NCBI GenBank assembly: GCA_964591275.1
Contig: CAZQAE010000082.1
Location: 1-21,089 of the forward strand
DNA from: G963674685 sp964591275
GTDB lineage: Bacteria; Lernaellota; Lernaellaia; JACKCT01
Length of the DNA stretch: 21,089 nucleotides
Direction of reading: 5' to 3'
Shown here: positions 1-7,605 of the stretch, in pieces
Numbering within the stretch: the stretch's first letter is position 1
Layout of the letters: each line of letters opens with the position of its first letter
Notes under the pieces: model-generated
What the model was told of the DNA's origin: nothing
Database searches by the model: none
Seen by the model: only the letters and a program-made list of their open reading frames with translations
Position numbers and translations under genes: made by a program

Positions 1-264
1 AATTTCAACTTTGCCGCTGAAAGGTCCGAGTTTGTCGTCGTTTCCGTAAACAAACCAGACGCCGAGCCACTGGTCCGCCGGATCAGGCGGATTCGTGTCG
101 TCATCATCATCCGTATCGTCATCCACATCATCATTAACGGTGTCGTCATTGGCGTCATCGTTCGGCTCATTAACATCGTTGTCATCATCATCGTCGCCGC
201 ATGAAACAAAAAAGGCGAGGGCAAGGGTCAGCGCCAGCAGGAAAGGGATTTTCAAAAATTTCAT
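1..264 (-). CDS. Asp-rich lipoprotein, N-terminal part (cut by window edge)
   Basis: Reading on the minus strand from the ATG at 264, the protein begins with a short basic n-region and a hydrophobic stretch ending in FVSC at about residues 19-22. This is a lipoprotein signal peptide with a slightly atypical lipobox (Phe at -3). Directly after the Cys comes an acidic linker of about 35 residues, mostly Asp with some Asn, Thr and Val. A folded region then begins with WLGVWFVYGNDD and runs off the window edge. An AGGAG ribosome binding site (272-276) lies 7 nt before the ATG, so the start is well supported. The same FVSC-G-acidic layout appears in the lipase-like lipoprotein at 5964. The folded domain is too short here to assign a function. 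It lies 88 bp downstream of the glycosyltransferase gene on the same strand and may have its own promoter. Confidence 0.75.
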   Translation of the reverse strand, partial: MKFLKIPFLLALTLALAFFVSCGDDDDDNDVNEPNDDANDDTVNDDVDDDTDDDDDTNPPDPADQWLGVWFVYGNDDKLGPFSGKVEI

Positions 265-295
265 GTTGGATCTCCTGTTAACGGTCCGAAGATCG

Positions 296-323
296 ATAAT
301 ACCGCCCAAAGAAAAATCGGCAA
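296..323 (-). promoter_or_regulatory. Candidate sigma-70 type promoter for the Asp-rich lipoprotein
   Basis: On the minus strand, TTGCCG (318-323, 4 of 6 matches to TTGACA) is followed after 16 bp by TATTAT (296-301, 5 of 6 matches to TATAAT). Transcription would start about 25 nt before the lipoprotein ATG at 264. It was identified by eye only. Confidence 0.4.
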
Positions 324-352
324 CTATTGCTCAACGCAAAATTCAAATCGTC

Positions 353-1909
353 TCAGGGTTCCGCCGTCTCGCCGCCGATGCGTGTGAGCTTGAAAATGTT
401 GTGAAAACCCGGTTCCCGGTTGAGCCTTTTCACCGTGAAGCCAGGACATCGCTTCATTGCCGCGTTTCTAAAACGAGTCGGGAATAGAGAAATGGCGTAC
501 AAGCCGTCACGCTTCCGGCAAAGAGGCTGCAGTTGATCCGGCGGCAACCATTCGAGGCCGAACTTGTGCAAATATATGGGCATCGCAACGTTGTCCTGGG
601 AATAGGCGACAAGGGGCAGGCTGGAAACCTTGATTTCCGGTGCGTGACGCGACAGCAGCCGCGAAGGCGCATAGCGGTGCTGATAGAAATTGACCATCAG
701 ATTTTGGGAGCTTTCGCCAGCGACAATGTCGCTTTTGATCTTGTTTTGCGCGTCGTTGATATTTTTTGCGAATGATAAATTGCACAGGAAAAATACCAGG
801 ACGACAACCAGGACTCTCAGATATTTCATCGGGGGCAAAAGACGAGCCAGCACGCCGATGAGAATCGCGGTCAGCAGGCTGAAAATCGGAATGAGACTGA
901 CAAATACTCTGTCGTAAGGATTGTCGCCGCGTATGAAGCTCAAAACGAAAGGAGCTACAAGCATAAAGACGCAAAAGATGATTTTCCCCGTATGTCCGAA
1001 AAGCTTGTTGCCGGGCTTATTGGCAAGGAAAGCGGCGGCGGCAGCGAGGATCAGAATCACCCATCTTCCCGACAGAAAATTCAGCCAGACGCGGGGCATG
1101 ACATGCGTTAGCGTCTTTAACCTAAACACACCTTCGCTACGCACATAAGGATTATCGATGAGATCATGAAATACGGGCAGATACCACAAAGCGGCAAGGA
1201 TCGTTCCCGTCGAAAGGCAGGCCACGATCACAAGAGAACTTTTTGCTTTGGCGGTTGGATTTTGGGAGTTGTTTTTCTTTGCGTTGAAATAACTCAAGAC
1301 CGAGTTGGTGGAGAAAAAAACTCCGCAGCTGGCAATGAAATATAAATTTGAAGGAATCGTATAAAGAGATATCGCCGTGAAAAGGACAATGCAGGCGACA
1401 TGGAATTTTTTGGATTCTGATTCATAAGACCAAAGACCCCAAACAAGGCCCGCGTAAAGCAACATGCTCAGGCTGTATCCACGGACTTGCGCGGCGAAGT
1501 TATAGAAGGGTATGGAAGTGGCGAGGATGATCATGGCCGCAAGCGCCGTAAAGTCGTCAAAGAATTTCCTGCCGATATGCCGGACAACGGCCAACGTCGC
1601 CGCCGTGAAGGCCAGGGGCCACAAACGCGCCAGAAAAGGCTTGTCCAAAAGCTGCTCGATGTGGACAATGCCGACCGCTTTGAAAAACAGATTTTGGATG
1701 AGATTAAAAAAGATATGATTGTTCGGGACCGAGTAGTTGGTGAGCGTTTTCACCACGGGCACGAGGGTAAATTCCGTCAACGATAATGCCTCGTCGTACC
1801 AGAAATCCGCGTTGCAATATCGATAAAGCCAGATGAAAAACGGTGTAGCGATCACCGCAGCCGATAGAAGGCTAAAATTTCGGTGTGTCTGAAAATTCCT
1901 GTCGCGCAT
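353..1909 (-). CDS. GT-C family membrane glycosyltransferase (GT39/PMT-like)
   Basis: This is a 518-residue polytopic membrane protein with about 9-11 hydrophobic segments and a soluble C-terminal region of about 120 residues. Shortly after the first membrane segment it has FWYDEALS, with acidic residues at Asp39-Glu40. An acidic pair in the first periplasmic loop is the catalytic/metal site signature of PMT/ArnT-type GT-C enzymes, which move a sugar from a polyprenyl-phosphate donor. A later NPYDRVF...P segment (about residues 330-345) resembles the conserved Arg/Tyr-Pro loop of the same superfamily. The length fits the family (450-600 residues). The ATG at 1909 has only a weak GGTG upstream, so the start is moderately sure. 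The acceptor (protein, lipid A or another glycan) cannot be read from sequence. The gene is divergent from the protease at 2069 and precedes the lipoprotein at 264. Confidence 0.75.
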   Translation of the reverse strand: MRDRNFQTHRNFSLLSAAVIATPFFIWLYRYCNADFWYDEALSLTEFTLVPVVKTLTNYSVPNNHIFFNLIQNLFFKAVGIVHIEQLLDKPFLARLWPLAFTAATLAVVRHIGRKFFDDFTALAAMIILATSIPFYNFAAQVRGYSLSMLLYAGLVWGLWSYESESKKFHVACIVLFTAISLYTIPSNLYFIASCGVFFSTNSVLSYFNAKKNNSQNPTAKAKSSLVIVACLSTGTILAALWYLPVFHDLIDNPYVRSEGVFRLKTLTHVMPRVWLNFLSGRWVILILAAAAAFLANKPGNKLFGHTGKIIFCVFMLVAPFVLSFIRGDNPYDRVFVSLIPIFSLLTAILIGVLARLLPPMKYLRVLVVVLVFFLCNLSFAKNINDAQNKIKSDIVAGESSQNLMVNFYQHRYAPSRLLSRHAPEIKVSSLPLVAYSQDNVAMPIYLHKFGLEWLPPDQLQPLCRKRDGLYAISLFPTRFRNAAMKRCPGFTVKRLNREPGFHNIFKLTRIGGETAEP

Positions 1910-1999
1910 TGATTCGCACCCACCGTGTTAAGCTTCGGTGATAGTAATCCACGACCATGCGAAACGACAACCGCGCAATCACAAAAATCGCCGAATTCT

Positions 2000-2027
2000 T
2001 TGACATGTTTCAATGGCGCGTGATAGA
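2000..2027 (+). promoter_or_regulatory. Weak candidate promoter for the serine protease gene
   Basis: A perfect TTGACA (2000-2005) sits 63 bp before the ATG at 2069, inside the 159-bp divergent intergenic region. The best -10 at an allowed spacing is TGATAG-like (about 2021-2027), which matches the consensus poorly. Only the -35 is convincing. Confidence 0.25.
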
Positions 2028-2068
2028 AGGCAGCGTCGATATTGTCATTATTTTAAGGTGATGCCATT

Positions 2069-3577
2069 ATGAAAATACCTCGATTGCATCGGATAAATTG
2101 TCTTTCACAATTACTATTTTTGGTTGCGCTTTGCGTCCCGGCCTTTATCGCCTTCGATTCCGCCTTTGCCGACGATTGGGAAATCAGCGAAGCGGAATTG
2201 GATCGGATTCAGCATCAGGCGATTCCCATGCCTTTCCCCGAGCCATCGACAAAGGAAATTCCCGATCAACCGTTGCGCATGGTCTACAAAAACAATCCCG
2301 CCGATTGGCCCCTGGTAGATATAGCTCAAAGCACGAGCCAAATCGCTGCGCCTTCCCTAGCCCTGGGCGGCGAAAAGGCCGGCGACGGACCGCTGCGCAT
2401 CACCGACACGGAGGAGTATCCCTATAGCAGCGTCGTACACTTGTACATGGAATACGACGTTGGTTACTTTGGCTGTTCCGGCGCCTTCGTCAGAAATTCT
2501 CAGCTCATTTTGACAGCTGCCCATTGCATTTATAATCATGAAGAGGGCGGATTTCCCAAAACCGTTATCGTGTTGCCGGGCCAGGATGGCAACGAGAAGC
2601 CTTTCGGCAGCAAAGAGGCCATCAACTGGGCGACAAATAACTCATGGATCGATTGGCAAGACTACTCGAACGATTGGGCTGTTGTTGTCGTGCGGCCCTT
2701 TGACGACGATACCGGATTCATGGAGACCCATTACGAATCCGGCGCCTCCTGGTACACATTAGCCGACTTCGAGACAGCCGGTTATCCAGGCGATGAGGGT
2801 TATACGGGCGACGAAATGTGGTGGGATGTTGGGCAAGCTGTTTACATGATGTACGGCATGATCGAAATCGGCTTCGATTTCGACGGTGAATTCAGCTGCA
2901 TCCACGGCCAAAGCGGCAGCGCGATGTACGTCGTCGAAGATGGAGTTTATAAGGTTGCCGCCGTTCTCACGCTGGCCAATTGCAAGGGCCCGAAAATCAA
3001 CAGTACGATCAGCAACTTTCTTGATGATTACGATTGCGGCGGTTGTTTCATTGATGACACTTGTTATCTTGACGGCGATCTCAACACCTCGAATCCCTGC
3101 CGAATCTGCGATCCCGCCAAGGACCTTTTCGGATGGTCCGATAACAGCGGCGCCTGGTGCGATGACGGCGAGTATTGCAACGGCGCCGATGAGTGCCAAG
3201 ATCAGGCTTGCACTGTCCATGAAGGCAATCCCTGCGTCGCATCGCAGACTTGCGATGAGGAGGCCGATGAATGCGTCGGAGATGCCATCGACAGCGACAT
3301 GTGCAATGAATCGCTAAATCTGATTTATGGCGAGTGCGGCATGGAAATTACATCGGGCGGCGATGCATCGAACCGAGACCAATCCTTCGCCTGGTGCATG
3401 CAGAATCAGGGTCCCTGGGAGTGCATTTTCGAGTGCGTGGATTATCCTGATGTGAATAGTTGTTCGGATCTCACCGATTGTCTCGCCGAAAAATGTGATG
3501 TTCACACGTCCAGCGGATCCGATAGCAGCGACGATGACGATGACGACGAAGATGGCCAGTGCGGCGGTTTATTTTAA
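2069..3577 (+). CDS. Secreted V8-like (S1B) serine protease with Cys-rich modules and acidic C-terminus
   Basis: This 502-residue protein has a Sec signal peptide (about residues 1-35, ending AFA). A chymotrypsin-fold protease domain follows with all three triad residues: His152 in TAAHC, Asp202 in NDWAVV and Ser282 in GQSGSA. The GxSGS form, rather than GDSGG, is typical of glutamyl endopeptidase/V8-like S1B enzymes. After the protease come two Cys-rich modules. The first (about residues 323-408) contains CDDGEYCNGADEC. The second (about 412-480) has spaced Cys pairs, including WCMQ, WECIFEC and CLAEKC. The protein ends in an Asp run and GQCGGLF. AAGGTGA lies 7 nt before the ATG, supporting the start. 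The acidic tail plus terminal Cys resembles the frame-restored end of the propeller protein at 11790. Its natural substrate is unknown; it is probably extracellular or surface-attached. Confidence 0.85.
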   Translation: MKIPRLHRINCLSQLLFLVALCVPAFIAFDSAFADDWEISEAELDRIQHQAIPMPFPEPSTKEIPDQPLRMVYKNNPADWPLVDIAQSTSQIAAPSLALGGEKAGDGPLRITDTEEYPYSSVVHLYMEYDVGYFGCSGAFVRNSQLILTAAHCIYNHEEGGFPKTVIVLPGQDGNEKPFGSKEAINWATNNSWIDWQDYSNDWAVVVVRPFDDDTGFMETHYESGASWYTLADFETAGYPGDEGYTGDEMWWDVGQAVYMMYGMIEIGFDFDGEFSCIHGQSGSAMYVVEDGVYKVAAVLTLANCKGPKINSTISNFLDDYDCGGCFIDDTCYLDGDLNTSNPCRICDPAKDLFGWSDNSGAWCDDGEYCNGADECQDQACTVHEGNPCVASQTCDEEADECVGDAIDSDMCNESLNLIYGECGMEITSGGDASNRDQSFAWCMQNQGPWECIFECVDYPDVNSCSDLTDCLAEKCDVHTSSGSDSSDDDDDDEDGQCGGLF

Positions 3578-3662
3578 AGCAGCCATTTTCAGGGCTTTAG
3601 GATCAAGCTTTGCCGTGATTTCGAAGATCACAATGGCGTCCGCCATTGGTTAGAGAAACACC

Positions 3663-3694
3663 AACACAGCCATCCCCGGCTGTGTTCATCTTTT
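3663..3694 (+). terminator. Hairpin terminator between convergent genes
   Basis: A 9-bp perfect stem (AACACAGCC at 3663-3671 with GGCTGTGTT at 3678-3686) encloses a 6-nt loop and is followed by TCATCTTTT on the plus strand. It lies 85 bp after the protease stop and 25 bp after the oadG stop of the opposing unit, so it may serve both. The T-tract is better on the plus strand. Confidence 0.5.
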
Positions 3695-3718
3695 GAAGAA
3701 TGTAGAGGCGATCTTCAG

Positions 3719-3988
3719 CTACTGGCGTTTTAAGGATGCGAGAAAGGTCTTGTAGTCATTCGACAGGGCATCACCGGCGTCGGCGTCGTTCCAGGCGTTT
3801 TCGCCTAATACGCGCATTCCCGTTGGAACTTGCACCCTGGCCGCGGAGCCTTCTTCCCGCTTGGCAGTGTAATTAACCAGCACCACGATCAGCACCAAAA
3901 GGAGGGTGAGCACCAGAAATACGGAGAGCACTCCCAGCGTGGCCAGCATCCATCCGTTGACGGCGGTGATTTTTGCAATGGTTTCCAT
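3719..3988 (-). CDS. oadG: Na+-pump decarboxylase gamma subunit (OadG family)
   Basis: This small 89-residue protein has a short N-terminus, one strong membrane helix (about residues 12-38, rich in Val and Leu) and a cytosolic tail. It has the size and layout of OadG-type gamma subunits, which hold the decarboxylase complex together and contact the biotin-dependent alpha subunit. The main support is its position: it starts 9 bp after the oadB stop on the same strand, and its AAGG ribosome binding site overlaps that stop codon, implying translational coupling. Gamma subunits diverge strongly, so sequence evidence alone would be weak. The tail lacks the His-rich or Pro-rich end seen in some enterobacterial OadG proteins. 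Confidence 0.75.
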   Translation of the reverse strand: METIAKITAVNGWMLATLGVLSVFLVLTLLLVLIVVLVNYTAKREEGSAARVQVPTGMRVLGENAWNDADAGDALSNDYKTFLASLKRQ

Positions 3989-3997
3989 GAATCGACC

Positions 3998-5146
3998 TTA
4001 TTGTAGTATCGACAAGAAGTATCCGGCCACCATGGCCGAGCCGATGACGCCGGCCACGTTCGGTCCCATGGCGTGCATGAGCAGGAAATTCGTCGGGTCT
4101 TCTTTGAGCGCCATCTCGTGAGCCAGCCTTGCGGCCATGGGAACCGCGGAAATACCCGCAGCTCCCACCAGAGGATTGATCTTGTTTTCCGAAAACAGGT
4201 TCATGAACTTGGCCAAAAGAATTCCCCCCGCCGTGCCGATGGCAAAAGCCACGAGGCCCAGGGCGAGAATCTTGAGCGTCACGGGATTCAAAACCTTGTT
4301 CGCATCGAGCGTCAACCCGATGCACAGCATCAGGAAGATTGTGACGATGTTCAGAAGTTCGTTTTGCGCGGATTTCGTTAGGCGATCCACGACGCCCGAC
4401 TCCCTGAAAATATTGCCGATCATGAACATGCTGACCAAAGGGGCGCTCATCGGGATTAGCAAAATGATGACGATCATCATGATCAGCGGAAGAAGTATTT
4501 TGGCGAGTTTTGGAATTTTTCGCATCTCCTTCATCTTGATCTTTCGCTCCTTTTGCGTCGTCAGAAGGCGCATGATCGGAGGTTGGATCACCGGCACCAG
4601 GCCCATATAGGAGTAGGCGGTCACGGCGGTGATGCCGAGCAGATGCGGGGCCAGCTTCGCGCTGGCGTAGACGGTGGTTGGACCGTCGGCCCCGCCGATG
4701 ATCCCGATGGAGGCGGCTTCCTTCAGGTCGAAACCCAGCGCCAGGGCGCCGAAAAAAGCAACGAAAACTCCAAGCTGCGCAGCGGCACCCAGCAGAATGA
4801 GCCGCGGGTTAGCCAGCAGCGGACCGAAATCGGTCATTGCTCCCAGGCACAGAAAAATCAGCGGCGGGAAAAGGTTGTTTTGAAACAGCGCGAAATGGGA
4901 GATCAATCCCAGAACCCCGGCGGCCTGCATTTCCGTCGACATCACGCCGACCTGATGGCCGGGTAGGTTGATCAAAATCGCGCCGAGGCCAATGGCCAGA
5001 AGTTCGTATGGCTCAAAGTGCCTGGCGATGGCCAGGTAAATGAATCCGCAACCAATGCCAATCATCAGGACATTGCCCAGCGAAAGCTGGTAAACGCCGG
5101 TTTTGATCACCAGAAGTTTTAGGATTTCCAGGGTTTCGGTTGGCAT
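3998..5146 (-). CDS. oadB: Na+-translocating decarboxylase beta subunit (oxaloacetate/methylmalonyl-CoA/glutaconyl-CoA type)
   Basis: This is a 382-residue membrane protein of typical OadB/MmdB/GcdB length. Family hallmarks are visible: TDFGPL at about 105-110, the GGADGPT motif at 151-157 (its Asp belongs to the Na+-coupling site in characterised beta subunits), and the C-terminal GPNVAGVIGS segment (about 362-370) with the conserved Asn, Gly and Ser. The beta subunit decarboxylates carboxybiotin and exports Na+ across the inner membrane. The beta subunit does not reveal which acyl substrate is used; that is set by the alpha subunit, which is not in this window. The order here is oadB then oadG. 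No alpha or biotin-carrier gene is adjacent: the upstream neighbour is a DUF6125-like gene. An upstream GGA-containing stretch gives only a moderate ribosome binding site for the ATG at 5146. Confidence 0.92.
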   Translation of the reverse strand: MPTETLEILKLLVIKTGVYQLSLGNVLMIGIGCGFIYLAIARHFEPYELLAIGLGAILINLPGHQVGVMSTEMQAAGVLGLISHFALFQNNLFPPLIFLCLGAMTDFGPLLANPRLILLGAAAQLGVFVAFFGALALGFDLKEAASIGIIGGADGPTTVYASAKLAPHLLGITAVTAYSYMGLVPVIQPPIMRLLTTQKERKIKMKEMRKIPKLAKILLPLIMMIVIILLIPMSAPLVSMFMIGNIFRESGVVDRLTKSAQNELLNIVTIFLMLCIGLTLDANKVLNPVTLKILALGLVAFAIGTAGGILLAKFMNLFSENKINPLVGAAGISAVPMAARLAHEMALKEDPTNFLLMHAMGPNVAGVIGSAMVAGYFLSILQ

Positions 5147-5285
5147 GTTTTCCGGCAGTCCTTTCCTTCAAAAAAGAAAACCGACGCCACACTAGCATCG
5201 GCCACCAAAGTTTTAAAGATATGCTGGATTGTTGTCCTCATTGTATGTATTTGTTCGGTCATGAAAATACTGCCGATACTGCGCG

Positions 5286-5798
5286 TCATTTTTCGGGAAT
5301 GGAAAATCGCCATGTGCAAGCCTCGTCGCCGCAGTCGTCGGGTGGGCAGCGCAGGCACTCGGTTTTGATGGCCGGATCGATTGTGGAGGCGAAGCCGGAG
5401 TACTCCACGATCCCGACGGGCTTGCACGGAAAGTCGGGCAGGCCCTTGCGCCTTCTGGCCGTCTGCACGCGGCATTCTTTCATGCGGTAGATGAGCGCTC
5501 CATCTTCCCGCGACGCTTCCTGCGTGTTCACGCACGAATACAACCTGAATCCCAGCGCCTTTTCCAGCGCGTCCAACCCGCCGCCGGGCGGAATGTCGAA
5601 AGTTTTCATGATGCGTTTGGCTTCGGCCACGGTGAATCGCTTCCAGGAAGCCGTGTCCAGTTCGATGGCCGTTTCCATGTTGTATTTTTCTTCACAGGCC
5701 AAAAACCAGCAGCCGTCGTGCGCGAGCCAATTGTGTGCGTATACGGATAGGAGTTTTATCAATTCTTCGCGGTCGAGATGTGCAAATTTGTCAGACAT
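5286..5798 (-). CDS. DUF6125-like Cys-rich cytosolic protein
   Basis: This protein has about 170 residues. The N-terminal half is helical and contains a WLAHDGCWFLACEEKY segment and an AEAKRIMK helix. The C-terminal half is Cys-rich: MKECRVQ, a basic RRRKGLP stretch, FPCKPVG, ECLRCPPDDC and EACTW. The WxxHDGxWF start and CRVQ...FPCK...C..CPPD...CxW end match what I recall of the DUF6125 family, found in anaerobic bacteria and archaea and of unknown function. The Cys pattern could bind a metal or a cluster, but this is inference. I place the start at the ATG at 5798 because GGAG lies 9 nt upstream. An in-frame ATG at 5846 would add 16 residues without a comparable site. The gene is on the same strand as oadBG but 139 bp upstream of oadB, so co-transcription is possible but unproven. 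Confidence 0.7.
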   Translation of the reverse strand: MSDKFAHLDREELIKLLSVYAHNWLAHDGCWFLACEEKYNMETAIELDTASWKRFTVAEAKRIMKTFDIPPGGGLDALEKALGFRLYSCVNTQEASREDGALIYRMKECRVQTARRRKGLPDFPCKPVGIVEYSGFASTIDPAIKTECLRCPPDDCGDEACTWRFSIPEK

Positions 5799-5963
5799 TA
5801 TTTTGATCTCCAGTAAAAGCCATTGCGGCGATGGTAGCCATCGCAAGGAATAATCAATGGCAATTGAATCCGCGCGTCAAGCCCGCGATCCTTCATCGAC
5901 GCTTTCTCATTGTGGATCGCCGGATTTCATGGTACTGGCAAAATATCAAGAGAAGGGATGCGA

Positions 5964-7385
5964 ATGGGAAAAGACGGTTCAAAATGCAGCCGGTTGCCGG
6001 GCAAAACGATGCCCCGGAAAAGTTATCTGATAATCTGGTGCTTGGTCTGCCTGCTTTCGCTTTTGTGTTTCGTTTCCTGCGGCGGCGACGATGATTCTTC
6101 TTCTTCAAGCGCCGATTCAGATGACGATACGCGGAGCGACGATTCGATCGACGATGATGCCGATGACGACGGCTCACCTTGCAATAAAAGTTTTCTGCCA
6201 ATTGTTTTTGTTCACGGCATTTTGGAAAATGGCGATGCCTTTTCCACGCAGACCATGCGCTTTGCGTCCAACGGATATTGCATCGAACGCATTTTTTGCC
6301 ACGATTGGAATGCGCTCAACGGCATTGGCGACGAGGCTGCGCGGCTGGCGGATACTATCGATTTCGTCCTGGCGGAGACCGGCGCCGCGCAAGTGGATAT
6401 GATCGGCCATTCCGTTGGCGCGGGTCTGGGAGTGGAGTATCTGCTGCGTGATGACGGCGTTCAAAAAGTTGCGCACTACGCGCAGATCGCGGCTTTGCCT
6501 CGCCTGGAAATCCCTGACGGTGCAAGCGCCCTGAATATTTCTTCTGAAGACGACGCGGTGATTGGCGTGTGCGAATTGGAGGAAAGCGAAAACCTGATTT
6601 TACAAGACATCGACCACCTGGAGACAGCATCCTCGGCGTCGATATTCGAAGCTTTGTTTCGCTTTTTCAATGATGAAGCACCGCAAACAACGGAGATCGT
6701 CCCGCGGGAGCCTATCGAGCTTTCCGGTCATGCGGTGGTGTTCGGCATGAACGCGCCCGTGGCGGGCGTCGAGATTCAAATTTATGAATGCGATTCGATG
6801 ACGGGCGAGCGGCTCCACGCAAATCCAAGCGGCGTCTTTTTCACCGACGACGAGGGTCGATGGGGAGTTTTCGACGCAGCGCCAGGCGCCTACTACGAAT
6901 TTACGTGCCTGGATCCGGCGGGCTTTTGGCCCTCCATGCATTATTACCGGGAGCCTTTTTTGCGCTCCAACAACAAGGTCTATTTTCGCGTTTACCCGAA
7001 AACAGGCAGCGCCCTGGGCTTATTATTCGGTGCTCTTCCCCTCGACGACGCCTTTGCATCGTTTTCATGGTTGAACGTCAACCAGGCCGTGTTGTTCGGG
7101 CGCGACGAACTATCGGTCAACGGCATCGATCTTTCGACCCCGGCCATGGCCGATCCCGCCCTGTCAACCCTGGTCATCGTTTTCGGCGACGTCAACGGCA
7201 ACGGACTCAGCGACGAAATCCCGCTGGAAGGAGCGCTGGCGGAAATAGACTTCGTGCGCTTTTTCGACCTGTTGATCGCCAGCGAGCCGTTTGCTCCCAT
7301 TCAATTTACTTTCAACGGGCGAATCATGGCGGTTCCCAACTGGATGGCTCGCTCGCAAGGCCTGTCAGTCGCAGTCTTTGAATAG
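5964..7385 (+). CDS. Lipase-like alpha/beta-hydrolase lipoprotein with AF1763-type C-terminal domain
   Basis: A basic N-terminus is followed by a hydrophobic segment and the lipobox FVSC, then GG and an acidic/Ser linker of about 30 residues. The hydrolase domain opens with PIVFVHGI (His84-Gly85, oxyanion region) and carries the nucleophile elbow GHSVG (Ser150 counting from this start). The triad Asp and His are less certain; DHLETA about 70 residues after the Ser could supply the His. The C-terminal half contains a beta-sandwich-like stretch with the pattern VAGVEIQIYE...GRWG...YEF...HYYREPF, which resembles the C-terminal domain of Archaeoglobus AF1763-type lipases. The likely role is an outer-surface ester or lipid hydrolase. 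The start is chosen at 5964, where AGAAGGG lies 6 nt upstream. ATGs at 5910, 5958 and 6009 are also in frame; 6009 gives a more compact signal peptide. Confidence 0.75.
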   Translation: MGKDGSKCSRLPGKTMPRKSYLIIWCLVCLLSLLCFVSCGGDDDSSSSSADSDDDTRSDDSIDDDADDDGSPCNKSFLPIVFVHGILENGDAFSTQTMRFASNGYCIERIFCHDWNALNGIGDEAARLADTIDFVLAETGAAQVDMIGHSVGAGLGVEYLLRDDGVQKVAHYAQIAALPRLEIPDGASALNISSEDDAVIGVCELEESENLILQDIDHLETASSASIFEALFRFFNDEAPQTTEIVPREPIELSGHAVVFGMNAPVAGVEIQIYECDSMTGERLHANPSGVFFTDDEGRWGVFDAAPGAYYEFTCLDPAGFWPSMHYYREPFLRSNNKVYFRVYPKTGSALGLLFGALPLDDAFASFSWLNVNQAVLFGRDELSVNGIDLSTPAMADPALSTLVIVFGDVNGNGLSDEIPLEGALAEIDFVRFFDLLIASEPFAPIQFTFNGRIMAVPNWMARSQGLSVAVFE

Positions 7386-7605
7386 AAAATTCCGGCGGAA
7401 AGCCCGGTGATTTCCACAAGGATGCAAACGCCATGAGGAAAGCAATGAATCGCTTTCTTGAGCATAAAAATCATACGCCCCTTGCGTGCGTTGGCGGGAG
7501 TGTGGGACAAACCTTTTCAGGACTTCGTGTTTGGACGCGAGCCTTAGCCTTTGTTAGGCCAAAAAATGGAGATTTGCATAATTCACTTTCCAGGGTTTTG
7601 AAAAA

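Noticed and set aside
95..487. 130-residue plus-strand ORF starting with a poly-Ser stretch
   Set aside because: It is antisense to the Asp linker of the lipoprotein at 1-264, a known artefact of GAC/GAT runs.
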